A DNA stretch of 64,000 nucleotides from Klebsiella sp. RIT-PI-d (lineage in GTDB: Bacteria; Pseudomonadota; Gammaproteobacteria; Enterobacterales; Enterobacteriaceae). Where the stretch lies: positions 1,984,001 to 2,048,000 of the forward strand of contig NZ_LGIT01000009.1 in NCBI RefSeq assembly GCF_001187865.1, read 5' to 3'. The position numbers and the translations under genes were made by a program. Positions 1 to 10,235 of the stretch are shown here, piece after piece (within the stretch, counting starts at the first letter, position 1; the number at the start of each line of letters is the position of its first letter). The notes under the pieces were generated by a model that was not told where the DNA came from, did no database searches, and was given only the letters and a program-made list of their open reading frames with translations.

Positions 1-1
1 T

Positions 2-295
2 GCGAAACTGGTGAAGCCTGGCGGTCATGTCTTTTTCTCCACCATCAATCGTAATGGAAAAGCGTGGTTGATGGCGGTGGTGGGCGCGGAATACATTTTG
101 CGCATGGTGCCTAAAGGTACTCACGATGCGAAAAAATTTATCCGCCCTGCGGAGCTTCTGGGCTGGGTCGATCGGACGTCGCTTAAAGATATTCACATGA
201 CCGGCCTGCATTACAATCCGCTGAGCAACACGTTTAAGCTCGCGCCCGGCGTTGACGTCAACTATATGGTGCATACGCGCGCAAAAGCTGACTAA
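2..295 (+). CDS. ubiG: UbiG, ubiquinone biosynthesis O-methyltransferase (3' end only)
   Basis: Only the C-terminal 97 codons are present; the gene begins before the window and reads in frame from base 2. UbiG is a SAM-dependent O-methyltransferase that carries out both O-methylation steps of ubiquinone synthesis. The visible part covers the end of the Rossmann methyltransferase fold and the tail, with the family segments [24 protein letters not shown] and the ending [11 protein letters not shown]. The reading frame stops at TAA 293-295. ubiG upstream of nrdA is the standard enteric order. The match to enterobacterial UbiG is close; only the truncation limits the call. Confidence 0.95.
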   Translation, partial: AKLVKPGGHVFFSTINRNGKAWLMAVVGAEYILRMVPKGTHDAKKFIRPAELLGWVDRTSLKDIHMTGLHYNPLSNTFKLAPGVDVNYMVHTRAKAD

Positions 296-534
296 AAAAA
301 CGGTGCGGATCAGATCGTGCTTATCGGTCCGCAAACATTATGCAAGATCAGAAAAACGTGTTAAGGCGTCGATGAAGAAATCGACGCTTGATCAAAATAT
401 CTATTTTTTTTATAGATTATTGACATGCCCTCCAGGCCTTATGCGCTGTGGTTTCTTCCTTTCTTACGCTTTCGCAACCTCAATTTAACCTCAAAATCAA
501 CTCTTGTACTCAAAAGAATCCTTACTAGAATACT

Positions 535-580
535 CACCATATAGCGTTCATTTTATTCATCACCCCCTACATATAGTATT
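535..580 (+). promoter_or_regulatory. Two NrdR-like boxes upstream of nrdA
   Basis: Two similar elements share a CATATAG core starting at 538 and 570, exactly 32 bases apart. The left one reads CACCATATAGCGTT (535-548) and the right one CTACATATAGTATT (567-580). Both resemble the palindromic NrdR box, and NrdR boxes before nrd operons typically occur as pairs about three helical turns apart. NrdR is the nucleotide-sensing repressor of ribonucleotide reductase genes. The right box overlaps a possible -10 element, TATAGT (572-577). The spacing is the strongest evidence; the individual matches are imperfect. Confidence 0.6.
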
Positions 581-588
581 TATCCACA
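580..588 (+). promoter_or_regulatory. DnaA box in the nrdA promoter
   Basis: TTATCCACA is an exact match to the strong DnaA box. It lies 68 bases before the nrdA start and abuts the right-hand NrdR-like box. The following AGTTAGTCACA resembles a second, weaker box. DnaA control of nrdAB is established in E. coli and couples dNTP supply to replication initiation. Confidence 0.75.
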
Positions 589-655
589 GAGTTAGTCACA
601 ACGACGTTTTGTGGATGAGCGGGGGTCATTTCTATACGGACAGGTAAAAAAGCAC

Positions 656-2941
656 ATGAATCAGAGTCTGCTGGTGACAAAGCGTGACGGTCGCACTGAG
701 CGTATTAATCTCGACAAAATCCACCGCGTGCTGGATTGGGCGGCAGATGGGCTGAATAACGTCTCTATTTCTCAGGTCGAACTGCGCTCCCACATTCAGT
801 TTTATGACGGGATCAAGACGTCCGACATTCACGAGACCATTATCAAAGCAGCCGCAGATCTGATTTCTCGCGAGGCCCCCGATTACCAGTATCTGGCCGC
901 CCGCCTGGCCATTTTCCACCTGCGTAAGAAAGCATACGGTCAGTTTGAGCCGCCGGCACTGTACGACCATGTGTCTAAAATGGTTGAGCTGGGCAAATAC
1001 GATACCCATCTGCTGGAAGATTACTCGCCTGAAGAGTTTGCCCGGATGGACGCGTTCATCGTGCACGATCGGGATATGACGTTCTCCTACGCAGCGGTTA
1101 AGCAGCTGGAAGGAAAATATCTGGTGCAGAACCGCGTCAGCGGTGAAATCTATGAAAGCGCCCAGTTCCTGTATATCCTGGTGGCTGCCTGCCTGTTCTC
1201 TAACTATCCGCGTGAAACCCGCCTTGATTACGTAAAACGTTTCTACGATGCGGTTTCGACCTTCAAGATTTCACTGCCAACGCCGATCATGTCCGGCGTG
1301 CGCACGCCGACTCGCCAGTTCAGCTCTTGCGTGCTGATTGAGTGCGGCGACAGCCTTGATTCCATCAATGCCACCTCCAGCGCCATTGTAAAATACGTTT
1401 CTCAGCGTGCCGGTATCGGTATTAACGCCGGTCGTATTCGTGCCCTGGGCAGTCCGATCCGCGGCGGTGAGGCGTTCCACACCGGCTGTATTCCGTTTTA
1501 CAAGCATTTCCAGACCGCCGTTAAATCCTGTTCACAGGGCGGCGTACGCGGGGGTGCTGCGACACTGTTTTATCCGATGTGGCATCTGGAAGTAGAAAGC
1601 CTGCTGGTGCTGAAAAACAACCGTGGGGTTGAAGGCAACCGCGTTCGCCATATGGATTACGGCGTACAAATCAACAAACTTATGTATACCCGCCTGCTGA
1701 AAGGCGGAGATATCTCCCTGTTTAGCCCGTCTGACGTGCCGGGACTGTATGACGCCTTCTTTGCCGATCAGGACGAATTTGAACGTCTGTATACGCAATA
1801 TGAGCAGGACAGCACTATTCGCAAGCAGCGCATCAAAGCAGTAGAACTGTTCTCCCTGATGATGCAGGAACGCGCCTCGACCGGCCGGATCTACATCCAG
1901 AACGTTGACCACTGTAATACGCACAGTCCGTTTGATCCGCAGGTTGCGCCGGTTCGTCAGTCGAACCTGTGTCTGGAAATTGCCCTGCCGACTAAACCGT
2001 TGCTCGACGTTAACGATGAAAACGGTGAAATTGCGCTGTGTACTCTGTCCGCGTTCAACCTTGGCGTGATTAAAAATCTCGACGAGCTTGAAGGCCTGGC
2101 GGTACTGGCGGTTCGCGCGCTGGATGCGCTGCTCGACTATCAGGATTACCCTATTCCGGCAGCTAAACGCGGTGCAATGGGCCGTCGTACTCTGGGTATT
2201 GGCGTTATTAACTATGCTTACTGGCTGGCGAAAAACGGCAAGCGTTACTCTGACGGCAGCGCCAACGATCTGACGCATCAGACCTTTGAAGCCATTCAAT
2301 ATTATCTGTTGAAAGCCTCTAACGAACTGGCCAAAGAGCAAGGTGCCTGCCCGTGGTTTAATGAAACCACCTATGCGCAGGGTATTCTGCCGATCGATAC
2401 CTACAAAAAAGATCTTGATGCGATCACCCGGGAGCCGCTGCATTACGACTGGGAAACCCTGCGTGAATCGATTAAAACTCACGGCCTGCGCAACTCTACG
2501 CTGTCTGCCCTGATGCCGTCTGAAACCTCGTCGCAGATTTCAAATGCCACCAACGGTATTGAGCCGCCGCGCGGTCACGTGAGTATCAAAGCGTCGAAAG
2601 ACGGTATTCTGCGCCAGGTAGTGCCGGATTATGAGCATCTGAAAAATAATTATGAACTGCTGTGGGAAATGCCGAATAACGACGGTTACCTGCAACTGGT
2701 TGGGATCATGCAGAAGTTTATCGACCAGTCGATTTCTGCCAATACTAACTACGATCCGACGCGTTTTCCGTCCGGGAAAGTGCCGATGCAGCAATTGTTA
2801 AAAGACCTGCTCACCGCCTACAAATTTGGTGTAAAAACGCTGTACTATCAAAACACCCGCGATGGGGCTGAAGATGCGCAGGATGACCTGGCACCGTCTA
2901 TCCAGGACGATGGCTGCGAAAGCGGCGCCTGTAAGATTTGA
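656..2941 (+). CDS. nrdA: NrdA, class Ia ribonucleoside-diphosphate reductase, alpha subunit
   Basis: NrdA is the catalytic subunit that reduces ribonucleoside diphosphates to deoxyribonucleotides in aerobic growth, using a radical relayed from NrdB. The product is 761 aa, the normal length, from the ATG that gives MNQSLLVTKRDG. A longer in-frame reading back to 611 is possible but lies in the promoter leader and has no family match. An N-terminal ATP-cone allosteric domain (about 1-95) is followed by the ten-stranded barrel. Visible hallmarks are SCVLIECGDSLDSI around the active-site Cys225, QSNLCLEIALP around Cys439, ALCTLSAFNLG around Cys462, and the C-terminal redox pair in DDGCESGACKI. 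The gene forms an operon with nrdB and yfaE. Confidence 0.98.
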   Translation: MNQSLLVTKRDGRTERINLDKIHRVLDWAADGLNNVSISQVELRSHIQFYDGIKTSDIHETIIKAAADLISREAPDYQYLAARLAIFHLRKKAYGQFEPPALYDHVSKMVELGKYDTHLLEDYSPEEFARMDAFIVHDRDMTFSYAAVKQLEGKYLVQNRVSGEIYESAQFLYILVAACLFSNYPRETRLDYVKRFYDAVSTFKISLPTPIMSGVRTPTRQFSSCVLIECGDSLDSINATSSAIVKYVSQRAGIGINAGRIRALGSPIRGGEAFHTGCIPFYKHFQTAVKSCSQGGVRGGAATLFYPMWHLEVESLLVLKNNRGVEGNRVRHMDYGVQINKLMYTRLLKGGDISLFSPSDVPGLYDAFFADQDEFERLYTQYEQDSTIRKQRIKAVELFSLMMQERASTGRIYIQNVDHCNTHSPFDPQVAPVRQSNLCLEIALPTKPLLDVNDENGEIALCTLSAFNLGVIKNLDELEGLAVLAVRALDALLDYQDYPIPAAKRGAMGRRTLGIGVINYAYWLAKNGKRYSDGSANDLTHQTFEAIQYYLLKASNELAKEQGACPWFNETTYAQGILPIDTYKKDLDAITREPLHYDWETLRESIKTHGLRNSTLSALMPSETSSQISNATNGIEPPRGHVSIKASKDGILRQVVPDYEHLKNNYELLWEMPNNDGYLQLVGIMQKFIDQSISANTNYDPTRFPSGKVPMQQLLKDLLTAYKFGVKTLYYQNTRDGAEDAQDDLAPSIQDDGCESGACKI

Positions 2942-2950
2942 TGAACGATG

Positions 2951-3027
2951 CCGGGTAACACTCTGTTAACCCGGTTTACGATTTCATGGTTTGCAGCCGG
3001 ATACCACGCACCCGCGTTGTATCCGGT
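2951..3027. repeat. Hairpins between nrdA and nrdB
   Basis: Two inverted repeats lie in the 112-base gap between nrdA and nrdB: CCGGGTAACA paired with TGTTAACCCGG (2951-2974), and CCGGATAC paired with GTATCCGG (2997-3027). They resemble REP-type intercistronic palindromes and lack a T-run. They more likely affect mRNA processing or stability than terminate transcription. Confidence 0.55.
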
Positions 3028-3053
3028 ATTCATTCCACAAAGGACTCACATTC

Positions 3054-4184
3054 ATGGCATACACCACTTTTTCACAGACCAAAAATAACCAGCTTCTGGA
3101 ACCGATGTTTTTCGGTCAATCGGTGAACGTGGCGCGTTACGATCAGCAAAAATATGACATCTTCGAAAAGCTGATTGAAAAGCAGCTCTCCTTCTTCTGG
3201 CGTCCGGAAGAAGTGGATGTGTCGCGCGATCGCATTGACTATCAGGCCCTGCCTGAGCATGAGAAACACATTTTTATCAGCAACCTGAAATATCAGACCC
3301 TGCTGGATTCGATCCAGGGCCGCAGTCCTAACGTTGCGCTGCTGCCGCTAATCTCTATCCCGGAACTGGAAACCTGGGTAGAAACATGGGCGTTTTCAGA
3401 GACAATCCACTCACGCTCTTATACCCATATCATCCGCAATATCGTTAACGATCCGGCCATTGTGTTTGACGACATCGTGACTAACGAGCAGATCCAGAAG
3501 CGTGCCGAGGGGATTTCCAGCTATTACGATGAACTGATCGAAATGACCAGCTACTGGCATCTGCTGGGTGAAGGGACGCATCAGGTTAACGGTAAAAGCG
3601 TTACGGTTAATCTGCATGAACTGAAGAAAAAGCTCTATCTGTGTCTGATGAGCGTTAACGCACTGGAAGCGATCCGCTTCTACGTCAGCTTTGCCTGCTC
3701 TTTCGCGTTTGCCGAGCGCGAACTGATGGAAGGCAATGCTAAGATCATTCGTCTTATCGCCCGTGACGAAGCGCTACACCTGACCGGTACTCAGCATATG
3801 CTGAACCTGCTGCGCTCAGGCGTTGACGATCCGGAGATGGCAGAGATTGCCGAAGAGTGTAAGCAGGAGTGCTACGATCTGTTTGTTCAGGCAGCACTAC
3901 AGGAAAAAGAGTGGGCGGGCTATCTGTTCCGCGATGGCTCAATGATCGGCCTGAATAAAGATATTTTGTGCCAGTACATTGAGTACATTACTAATATTCG
4001 TATGCAGGCTGTTGGCCTGGATCTCCCGTTCCAGACCCGCTCAAATCCGATCCCGTGGATTAACACCTGGCTGGTCTCCGACAACGTGCAGGTTGCACCG
4101 CAGGAAGTCGAAGTCAGCTCTTATCTGGTCGGTCAGATTGACTCAGAAGTAAATACTGACGACCTGAGCGATTTCCAGCTCTGA
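3054..4184 (+). CDS. nrdB: NrdB, class Ia ribonucleoside-diphosphate reductase, beta subunit
   Basis: NrdB is the ferritin-like diiron subunit that holds the stable tyrosyl radical needed by NrdA. The ATG at 3054 ([10 protein letters not shown]) follows an AAGGA ribosome site and gives 376 aa, the family length; an earlier in-frame reading from 2991 would lie in the palindromic spacer and is rejected. Visible motifs include [11 protein letters not shown], with the diiron ligands and radical tyrosine Tyr122, [10 protein letters not shown] and [11 protein letters not shown] with the remaining Glu/His ligands, and a C-terminal tail ending DLSDFQL that docks to NrdA. The TGA stop overlaps the yfaE start by one base, implying translational coupling. 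Confidence 0.98.
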   Translation: MAYTTFSQTKNNQLLEPMFFGQSVNVARYDQQKYDIFEKLIEKQLSFFWRPEEVDVSRDRIDYQALPEHEKHIFISNLKYQTLLDSIQGRSPNVALLPLISIPELETWVETWAFSETIHSRSYTHIIRNIVNDPAIVFDDIVTNEQIQKRAEGISSYYDELIEMTSYWHLLGEGTHQVNGKSVTVNLHELKKKLYLCLMSVNALEAIRFYVSFACSFAFAERELMEGNAKIIRLIARDEALHLTGTQHMLNLLRSGVDDPEMAEIAEECKQECYDLFVQAALQEKEWAGYLFRDGSMIGLNKDILCQYIEYITNIRMQAVGLDLPFQTRSNPIPWINTWLVSDNVQVAPQEVEVSSYLVGQIDSEVNTDDLSDFQL

Positions 4185-4438
4185 TGAGCCGGGTTACGCT
4201 GCGCATCACTGGCACACATCTGCTGTGTCAGGATGAACATCCTTCTCTGCTGGTGGCGCTGGAGTTTCATCAGGTGATGGTAGAGTATCAGTGTCGCGAA
4301 GGGTACTGCGGCTCCTGCCGCACCCGGCTGGTAGCGGGTCAGGTTGAGTGGCTAACCACGCCGTTAGCCTTCATCCAGCCTGATGAAATTTTGCCCTGCT
4401 GTTGCAGGGCAAAAGGGGATATTGAAATTGAAATCTGA
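4184..4438 (+). CDS. yfaE: YfaE, [2Fe-2S] ferredoxin for NrdB cofactor maintenance
   Basis: This is a small 84-aa ferredoxin of the plant type. In E. coli it supplies electrons or iron for rebuilding the diferric-tyrosyl cofactor of NrdB. The cluster ligands are visible in CREGYCGSCRTR (Cys at about 37, 42 and 45), with the fourth ligand in the Cys-rich LPCCCRAKG segment near residue 72. The start overlaps the nrdB stop in a TGATG arrangement, so the three nrd genes look co-translated. Length and sequence match enterobacterial YfaE closely. Confidence 0.96.
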   Translation: MSRVTLRITGTHLLCQDEHPSLLVALEFHQVMVEYQCREGYCGSCRTRLVAGQVEWLTTPLAFIQPDEILPCCCRAKGDIEIEI

Positions 4439-4552
4439 GAAACGTAGTGAACTTCCTGCGTGGAGATAAGTTTCACGTTGCCCCGCATTTTCATCTGCAC
4501 GACATCCAGTTTCCATGAAGCCAATGGGCGACACATTGCCGCCCGTTGACGT
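4439..4552. other. Convergent yfaE/glpT gap where inaA and glpQ would lie
   Basis: Only 114 bases separate the convergent ends of yfaE and glpT. In E. coli this interval contains inaA, yfaH and glpQ. A weak GC hairpin near 4527-4547 may mark the end of glpT transcription but has no T-run. I see no remnant of glpQ or inaA. Confidence 0.6.
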
Positions 4553-5905
4553 TTAACGCCGCTTCTCTAACAGCGCCTGATGATGTCGTTTTTCGCCAAT
4601 CATCACCACAATCAGCAGCAATACCGCCAGCACGCTACCGCCTATCATCACGATAAACCCGCCGTCCCAGCCGAAGAAATCGACGGTATAACCGACAATC
4701 GCACTGGCTGCCACGGAGCCGCCGAGATAACCAAACAGTCCGGTGAAACCGGCCGCCGTACCGGCTGCTTTCTTCGGCGCCAGCTCCAGGGCATGAAGAC
4801 CAATTAGCATTACCGGCCCGTAAATTAAAAAGCCAATGGTGATCATGCACAGCATGTCTACTGTCGGGTTACCCGGCGGGTTCAGCCAATAAACAATTGT
4901 CGCGATGGTCACCAGGGTCATGAAAAATACGCCGGTCGCGCCACGGTTACCGCGAAAGACCTTATCTGACATCCAGCCGCACAGCAGCGTTCCCGGTATT
5001 CCGGCATACTCGTACAGGAAATAGGCCCACGACGATTTATCCAGCGCAAAGTGCTTCACTTCTTTCAGGTAGGTTGGCGACCAGTCAAGAATGCCGTAGC
5101 GCAGAAGATAAACAAATACGTTAGCAATCGCGATATACCACAACAGCTTATTGGGCAGCACGTACTGCATAAAGATTTGCTTCGCCGTAAGCTCCTCTTC
5201 TGCCTGCTCGTTATAGTCGTCCGGGTAGTCGTTCTTATACTCTTCGATGGGCGGCAGACCGCAAGACTGCGGCGTATCGCGCATTAGCGCAAACGCAATT
5301 AGCGCTACCACAATGGCGGCAAACGCAGGCATATACAGCGCCGCTTTCCAGTCGTTAAACCACGCCATTCCCAGTAAAAATAGCAGCGGGGGAATACCGC
5401 CGCCAACGTTATGCGCGCAGTTCCAGACGGAGACAATTCCGCCGCGCTCTTTTTGTGACCACCAGTGAACCATGGTGCGTCCACAGGGCGGCCAGCCCAT
5501 GCCCTGAAACCAGCCGCACAGGAACAGCAGCACGAACATGATGGCGATGCTGGAAGTGGCCCATGGTACAAATCCCATAAACAGCATGACAGCCGCAGCC
5601 AGAATCAATCCTGCAGGGAGGAACACGCGGGGATTTGAGCGATCGGATATCGACCCCATGATGAATTTGGAAAAACCGTAAGCAATGGAAATCCCCGACA
5701 GCGCGAAGCCCAGATCGCCACGGGTAAATCCTTGCTCAATAAGATATGGCATTGCCAGGGCAAAGTTCTTACGCACCAGATAGTAGGCCGCGTAACCAAA
5801 GAAGATGCCCATGAAAATTTGCCAGCGGAGTCGGCGATAAACCGGATCGATTTCCGCCGCAGGCAGGCGGGACCTGTGAGGTGAGGGTTTAAAAATACTT
5901 AACAT
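4553..5905 (-). CDS. glpT: GlpT, sn-glycerol-3-phosphate:phosphate antiporter
   Basis: GlpT is an inner-membrane major facilitator transporter that imports glycerol-3-phosphate in exchange for phosphate; it also takes up fosfomycin. The ATG at 5905 ([10 protein letters not shown]) sits behind a GGAGG ribosome site and gives 450 aa with twelve hydrophobic segments; six further in-frame codons upstream are not conserved. Family segments include [15 protein letters not shown], with a substrate-binding arginine, [13 protein letters not shown], and [10 protein letters not shown]. It diverges from glpABC across a shared GlpR/CRP-type control region. The usual partner glpQ is missing downstream. Confidence 0.97.
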   Translation of the reverse strand: MLSIFKPSPHRSRLPAAEIDPVYRRLRWQIFMGIFFGYAAYYLVRKNFALAMPYLIEQGFTRGDLGFALSGISIAYGFSKFIMGSISDRSNPRVFLPAGLILAAAVMLFMGFVPWATSSIAIMFVLLFLCGWFQGMGWPPCGRTMVHWWSQKERGGIVSVWNCAHNVGGGIPPLLFLLGMAWFNDWKAALYMPAFAAIVVALIAFALMRDTPQSCGLPPIEEYKNDYPDDYNEQAEEELTAKQIFMQYVLPNKLLWYIAIANVFVYLLRYGILDWSPTYLKEVKHFALDKSSWAYFLYEYAGIPGTLLCGWMSDKVFRGNRGATGVFFMTLVTIATIVYWLNPPGNPTVDMLCMITIGFLIYGPVMLIGLHALELAPKKAAGTAAGFTGLFGYLGGSVAASAIVGYTVDFFGWDGGFIVMIGGSVLAVLLLIVVMIGEKRHHQALLEKRR

Positions 5906-6166
5906 AATAGCCTCCGAGGCCATTTCATATTCAGAGGTAAAAGGCAGGTCGTTTTACTGTCGCGCCTGCTGTATGTGTTCATAACGTTAAAGGACGGCTG
6001 ACCACAGGTGCATTAAAGCATAGTTTGTTACATTTTTATGACAAATGTTCAGAAAGGCGCATTAGGTCACATTTAATCTTCGAAAAAGGCGCGAACATGC
6101 TCGAAATCAAACATTCATCCCTGTTTATATGCCTAAATGTTAAGAAACGAACATGAGGAAACAGCG
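5906..6166. promoter_or_regulatory. glpT/glpA divergent control region with GlpR-like operators
   Basis: This 261-base divergent region matches the E. coli glpTQ-glpACB control region in position. ATGCTCGAAATCAAACAT (6097-6114) is a near-palindrome resembling a full GlpR operator. A second GlpR half-site, AATGTTCA, lies at 6044-6051. A run containing GTCACATTT near 6067 resembles a CRP half-site, but no full CRP site is clean. Induction by glycerol-3-phosphate and cAMP-CRP control are expected from the family. Exact protein boundaries are inferred. Confidence 0.6.
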
Positions 6167-7789
6167 ATGAGCGCAGAGCTGGAAAGTGATGTGATTGTGA
6201 TTGGTGGCGGCGCGACCGGTGCCGGGATCGCCCGCGATTGCGCCCTGCGCGGACTGCGGGTCACGCTGGTGGAACGTCACGATATTGCGACTGGCGCGAC
6301 CGGACGCAATCATGGATTGTTGCACAGCGGCGCGCGTTATGCGGTAACCGATGGTGAATCCGCCCGCGAGTGTATTAGCGAAAACCAAATTCTTAAACGT
6401 ATTGCCCGCCATTGTATTGAACCGACCGACGGCCTATTTATTACGCTACCGGAAGATGAATTGTCTTTTCAGGCGACTTTTGTGAAGGCCTGCCATGACG
6501 CGGGTATTGCTGCCGACATCATCGATCCCTCACTGGCTCGTCGCATAGAGCCTGCGGTTAATCCGCAGCTTACCGGTGCTGTCAGAGTGCCGGATGGTAC
6601 GGTTGATCCCTTCCGATTGACCGCTGCTAATATGCTGGATGCCCGCGAGCACGGTGCCACCATTCTTACCGCACATGCTGTCACCGGGCTTATCCGCAAC
6701 GGCGCGACCGTTTGTGGCGTGCATGTCCTGAATACTCTGACTGGTGAAACCCGGCAGCTTTACGCTTCCGTGGTGGTTAACGCGGCGGGAATTTGGGGTC
6801 AGCGCATTGCAGAATATGCTGACCTGAGCATTCGAATGTTTCCTGCTAAAGGGTCCTTGCTGATCCTCGATCACCGTATTAATCAGCATGTTATTAACCG
6901 CTGCCGTAAACCTTCTGATGCCGATATTCTGGTGCCGGGAGATACCATTTCGCTAATTGGCACCACATCGCTGCACATTAATTATGATGAGATAGACCAG
7001 AATCGGGTAACGTCCGACGAGGTCGATATTTTGCTGCGCGAGGGTGAAAAACTCGCGCCGATCATGGCGACCACACGGATTTTACGCGCCTACGCTGGCG
7101 TACGTCCGCTGGTCGCCAGCGATAACGATCCTGCCGGACGCAACGTCAGCCGGGGGATTGTGCTGCTCGATCACGCCAGTCGTGATGGCATGGAAGGATT
7201 TATCACCATCACCGGCGGCAAATTAATGACCTATCGCCTGATGGCGGAGTGGGCAACTGATGCGGTGTGTCGCAAACTGGGCAATACGCAACCCTGCTCC
7301 ACCGCCAGTACGCCACTTCCAGGCTCGCAGGATACGGTGGAGAAAACGCTCCAGCGTATGATTTCGCTGCCTGCGCCACTTCGCGGCTCAGCGGTATATC
7401 GTCACGGTGACCGCACGCCCTCCTGGCTCGGTGAAGGACGCCTGAACCGCAGCGTGGTGTGTGAGTGCGAAGCCGTCACCGCCGGGGAAGTTCAGTATGC
7501 GGTACAAAATCTGGCGGTAAAAAGCCTTCTCGATCTTCGTCGTCGAACCCGTGTCGGGATGGGAACCTGTCAGGGTGAGCTGTGCGCGTGCCGTGCCGCC
7601 GGGCTGCTACAGCGTTTTAACGTAACCACAGCGACACAGTCCCTCAGCCAACTCTCAGATTTTCTTAATGAACGCTGGAAAGGCGTGCAGCCTGTCGCGT
7701 GGGGTGATGCCCTGCGCGAAAGTGAATTTACCCGCTGGGTATATCAGGGCTTGTGCGGACTCGAAAAGGAGCAAAAGCATGAGATTTGA
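6167..7789 (+). CDS. glpA: GlpA, anaerobic glycerol-3-phosphate dehydrogenase, FAD subunit
   Basis: GlpA is the catalytic flavoprotein of the anaerobic GlpABC complex, which oxidises sn-glycerol-3-phosphate to dihydroxyacetone phosphate and passes electrons to menaquinone. The ATG at 6167 follows a GAGGAAACAG ribosome site and gives 540 aa; ten further upstream in-frame codons are not conserved. The dinucleotide-binding motif GGGATGAG is near the N terminus, [15 protein letters not shown] marks the DAO fold, and a C-terminal BFD-like [2Fe-2S] domain carries [11 protein letters not shown] and [11 protein letters not shown]. The gene overlaps glpB by 11 bases. Confidence 0.97.
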   Translation: MSAELESDVIVIGGGATGAGIARDCALRGLRVTLVERHDIATGATGRNHGLLHSGARYAVTDGESARECISENQILKRIARHCIEPTDGLFITLPEDELSFQATFVKACHDAGIAADIIDPSLARRIEPAVNPQLTGAVRVPDGTVDPFRLTAANMLDAREHGATILTAHAVTGLIRNGATVCGVHVLNTLTGETRQLYASVVVNAAGIWGQRIAEYADLSIRMFPAKGSLLILDHRINQHVINRCRKPSDADILVPGDTISLIGTTSLHINYDEIDQNRVTSDEVDILLREGEKLAPIMATTRILRAYAGVRPLVASDNDPAGRNVSRGIVLLDHASRDGMEGFITITGGKLMTYRLMAEWATDAVCRKLGNTQPCSTASTPLPGSQDTVEKTLQRMISLPAPLRGSAVYRHGDRTPSWLGEGRLNRSVVCECEAVTAGEVQYAVQNLAVKSLLDLRRRTRVGMGTCQGELCACRAAGLLQRFNVTTATQSLSQLSDFLNERWKGVQPVAWGDALRESEFTRWVYQGLCGLEKEQKHEI

Positions 7790-9035
7790 TACGGTGATTA
7801 TCGGCGGTGGCCTGACCGGGCTACTTTGTGGGCTGCAATTACAGAACAACGGATTGCGCTGCGCCATCGTCAGCCGGGGACAAAGCGCCCTCGCCTTTTC
7901 ATCGGCATCGCTCGATCTGCTGAGCGTGCTGCCGGATGGTACACCCGTCACCGATATTCGCGCCGGGCTGGAAAAACTTAGCGCCCTCGCGCCAGAACAT
8001 CCCTATGCACTGCTGGGCGCACAAACCGTGCTGGCCCTGGCGCAACAAACGGAGCAACTGCTTGCGCAGTGCGGCGCCGTGATGCAGGGAAATTGCCGGT
8101 CTAATCACGCACGCGTGACGCCTCTCGGTACGCTGCGTACGGCCTGGCTGACGCCGCAGGAAGTTCCCGTCGCACCGTTACGCGCCCGACGGATCTGCGT
8201 GGCAGGGATCAGCGGAATGCTCGATTTCCAGCCTCATCTGGTCGCCGCGTCGCTGCGTCAGCACGTTGCAGATGTTGAAACAGGTGAGATAGATCTGCCT
8301 GAGCTGGATGTTCTGCGGGAAAATCCCACCGAGTTTCGCGCCGTCACCCTGGCCCGCTTTTTTGATAATGAAGCCCACTGGCCGCTGCTGTATGACGCAC
8401 TCCTGCCCTTCGCACAACGCTGCGATGCCGTGTTGCTACCTGCCTGTTTCGGTCTTGAGGATGATCGCCTTTATCAGTGGTTAATTGAACGTCTTCCGTG
8501 TTCTCTGCATCTGCTTCCAACCTTACCGCCTTCTGTTGCCGGCCTGCGTCTGCATCGTCAGCTACAGCGGCAGTTTGTCAAATCCGGCGGCACCTGGATG
8601 CCCGGCGACGAGATTAAATGCGTGACAATACGCGACGGTATGGCAAGTGAAGTCTGGACCCGACATCATGCCGACATTCCGCTGCGCCCGCGTTATGTGG
8701 TGCTCGCCAGCGGCAGTTTTTTCAGCAATGGGCTGGTTGCCGGACGTAATGACGTTCACGAACCCATTTTACGGCTGACGGTCCGGCAGACAACCTCCCG
8801 CGCCGGGTGGTATGAGGACGACTTTTTTACGCCGCAGCCGTGGCAACAGTTTGGGGTTAGCGTTGATGAATACCTGCGACCAAACGTGAACGGAAAAACC
8901 GCTGAAAATCTGTTCGCCGCCGGTGCGGTGCTCGGTGGATTCGATCCGATTGCGCAGGGCTGCGGCGGTGGCGTCTCTGCCGTTACCGCCCTGTTTGCCG
9001 CGCAGCACATTACCGCGCTTGCCGGAGGTCAATGA
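7779..9035 (+). CDS. glpB: GlpB, anaerobic glycerol-3-phosphate dehydrogenase subunit B
   Basis: GlpB is the 418-aa second flavin-type subunit of GlpABC, associated with the cytoplasmic membrane face. The chosen ATG ([11 protein letters not shown]) lies inside the end of glpA behind AAAAGGAGC. Earlier in-frame starts would run through most of the glpA tail. The N-terminal dinucleotide-binding glycines in GGGLTGLL and the C-terminal [19 protein letters not shown] segment are typical of the family. It overlaps glpA at its 5' end and glpC at its 3' end, so the three genes are translationally coupled. Confidence 0.96.
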   Translation: MRFDTVIIGGGLTGLLCGLQLQNNGLRCAIVSRGQSALAFSSASLDLLSVLPDGTPVTDIRAGLEKLSALAPEHPYALLGAQTVLALAQQTEQLLAQCGAVMQGNCRSNHARVTPLGTLRTAWLTPQEVPVAPLRARRICVAGISGMLDFQPHLVAASLRQHVADVETGEIDLPELDVLRENPTEFRAVTLARFFDNEAHWPLLYDALLPFAQRCDAVLLPACFGLEDDRLYQWLIERLPCSLHLLPTLPPSVAGLRLHRQLQRQFVKSGGTWMPGDEIKCVTIRDGMASEVWTRHHADIPLRPRYVVLASGSFFSNGLVAGRNDVHEPILRLTVRQTTSRAGWYEDDFFTPQPWQQFGVSVDEYLRPNVNGKTAENLFAAGAVLGGFDPIAQGCGGGVSAVTALFAAQHITALAGGQ

Positions 9036-10225
9036 TGAGCGACACCCGTTTTGAAAGCTGTATTAAATGTACGGTATGTACTACCGCCTGCCCGGTCAGC
9101 CGGGTTAATCCGCGCTATCCCGGTCCGAAACAGGCCGGTCCGGACGGCGAACGACTGCGGCTAAAAGATGGTGCCCTGTACGACGAGGCGCTCAAATACT
9201 GTATCAACTGTAAACGCTGCGAAATCGCCTGCCCGTCGGACGTGAAAATCGGGGATATTATTCAGCAGGCCCGCGCCCGCTATGACACCGCGCGTCCTTC
9301 GCTGCGTAACGCGATCCTGAGTCATACCGATTTAATGGGCCGCCTGTCAGTGCCGTTTGCACCGATCGTTAATACCGCCACCTCACTCAAACCCGTACGC
9401 CAGTTGCTCGATCACGCCTTAAAAATTGATCATCGTCGTACATTGCCGAAATACTCCAGCGGCACGTTCCGCCGCTGGTATCGCAGCGTGGCAACGCAAC
9501 AGAGGCAATATCGCGAGCAAGTGGCTTTTTTTCACGGCTGTTTCGTGAATTATAATCACCCCCAGTTGGGTAAAGATTTGATCCGCGTTCTCAACGCGTC
9601 GGGAACAGGCGTTCAGTTGCTCAGTAAAGAGAAGTGCTGCGGCGTACCATTAATTGCCAACGGGTTTACCCGTAAAGCGCGTAAACAGGCTCTCAGCAAC
9701 GTTGATTCTCTGAGAGAGACGATTATCGAGAAACGCATCCCGGTGATCGCAACCTCATCAACCTGCACATTTGCGCTGCGCGACGAGTATCCCCAGGTGC
9801 TGGATGTGGATAACAGCGGCCTGCGTGAGCATATTGAACTGGCAACCCGCTGGCTGTGGCGCAAACTGGATGCCGGGCAAACGTTGCCGCTAAAATCTCT
9901 GCCGTTAAAAGTGGTGTATCACACGCCGTGTCATATGGAGAAAATGGGCTGGACGTTGTATACCCTTGAACTGCTGCGTCTGATCCCGGGGCTGGAATTA
10001 ACGGTCCTGGAGTCGCAATGCTGCGGTATTGCCGGCACTTATGGCTTTAAGAAAGAGAATTACGCCACATCGCAAGCCATTGGCGCGCCACTCTTTCAAC
10101 AGATAGACGAAAGCGATGCCGATATCGTGGTCACGGACTGTGAAACCTGCAAATGGCAAATCGAGATGTCCACCCGTAAACGCTGTGAACATCCCATCAC
10201 TCTACTGGCAAGCGCGCTGGCGTAG
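9035..10225 (+). CDS. glpC: GlpC, anaerobic glycerol-3-phosphate dehydrogenase, iron-sulfur subunit
   Basis: GlpC is the membrane-anchoring iron-sulfur subunit that passes electrons from GlpAB to menaquinone. Two tandem ATGs occur at 9032 and 9035. The second has better spacing (6 bases) from GGAGG and gives the family length of 396 aa. Two 4Fe-4S motifs are near the N terminus, CIKCTVCTTACP and CINCKRCEIACP, followed by two CCG domains (heterodisulfide-reductase type) with KEKCCGVP and ESQCCGIAGTYG. It overlaps the glpB stop. It is the last gene of the operon and ends ten bases from convergent yfaY. Confidence 0.97.
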   Translation: MSDTRFESCIKCTVCTTACPVSRVNPRYPGPKQAGPDGERLRLKDGALYDEALKYCINCKRCEIACPSDVKIGDIIQQARARYDTARPSLRNAILSHTDLMGRLSVPFAPIVNTATSLKPVRQLLDHALKIDHRRTLPKYSSGTFRRWYRSVATQQRQYREQVAFFHGCFVNYNHPQLGKDLIRVLNASGTGVQLLSKEKCCGVPLIANGFTRKARKQALSNVDSLRETIIEKRIPVIATSSTCTFALRDEYPQVLDVDNSGLREHIELATRWLWRKLDAGQTLPLKSLPLKVVYHTPCHMEKMGWTLYTLELLRLIPGLELTVLESQCCGIAGTYGFKKENYATSQAIGAPLFQQIDESDADIVVTDCETCKWQIEMSTRKRCEHPITLLASALA

Positions 10226-10235
10226 CGCTTTCCGG

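Larger units (their letters stand above)
296..655. promoter_or_regulatory. ubiG-nrdA intergenic region
   Basis: This 360-base stretch holds no convincing gene. The left part has two hairpins, one with arms at 304-309 and 328-333 and one with a 7-bp stem at 366-372/381-387. The second is followed about 17 bases later by a T-rich run, so it may help end ubiG transcription, although it is not a canonical terminator. The right part is the nrdA promoter region with NrdR-like boxes and a DnaA box, listed separately. Confidence 0.6.

Noticed and set aside
252-488. Open frame overlapping the end of ubiG
   Set aside because: Overlaps the ubiG end in another frame and runs through hairpins; no protein-like pattern.
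1532-2482. A 316-codon minus-strand open frame inside nrdA
   Set aside because: Antisense of nrdA, which matches its family along the whole length.
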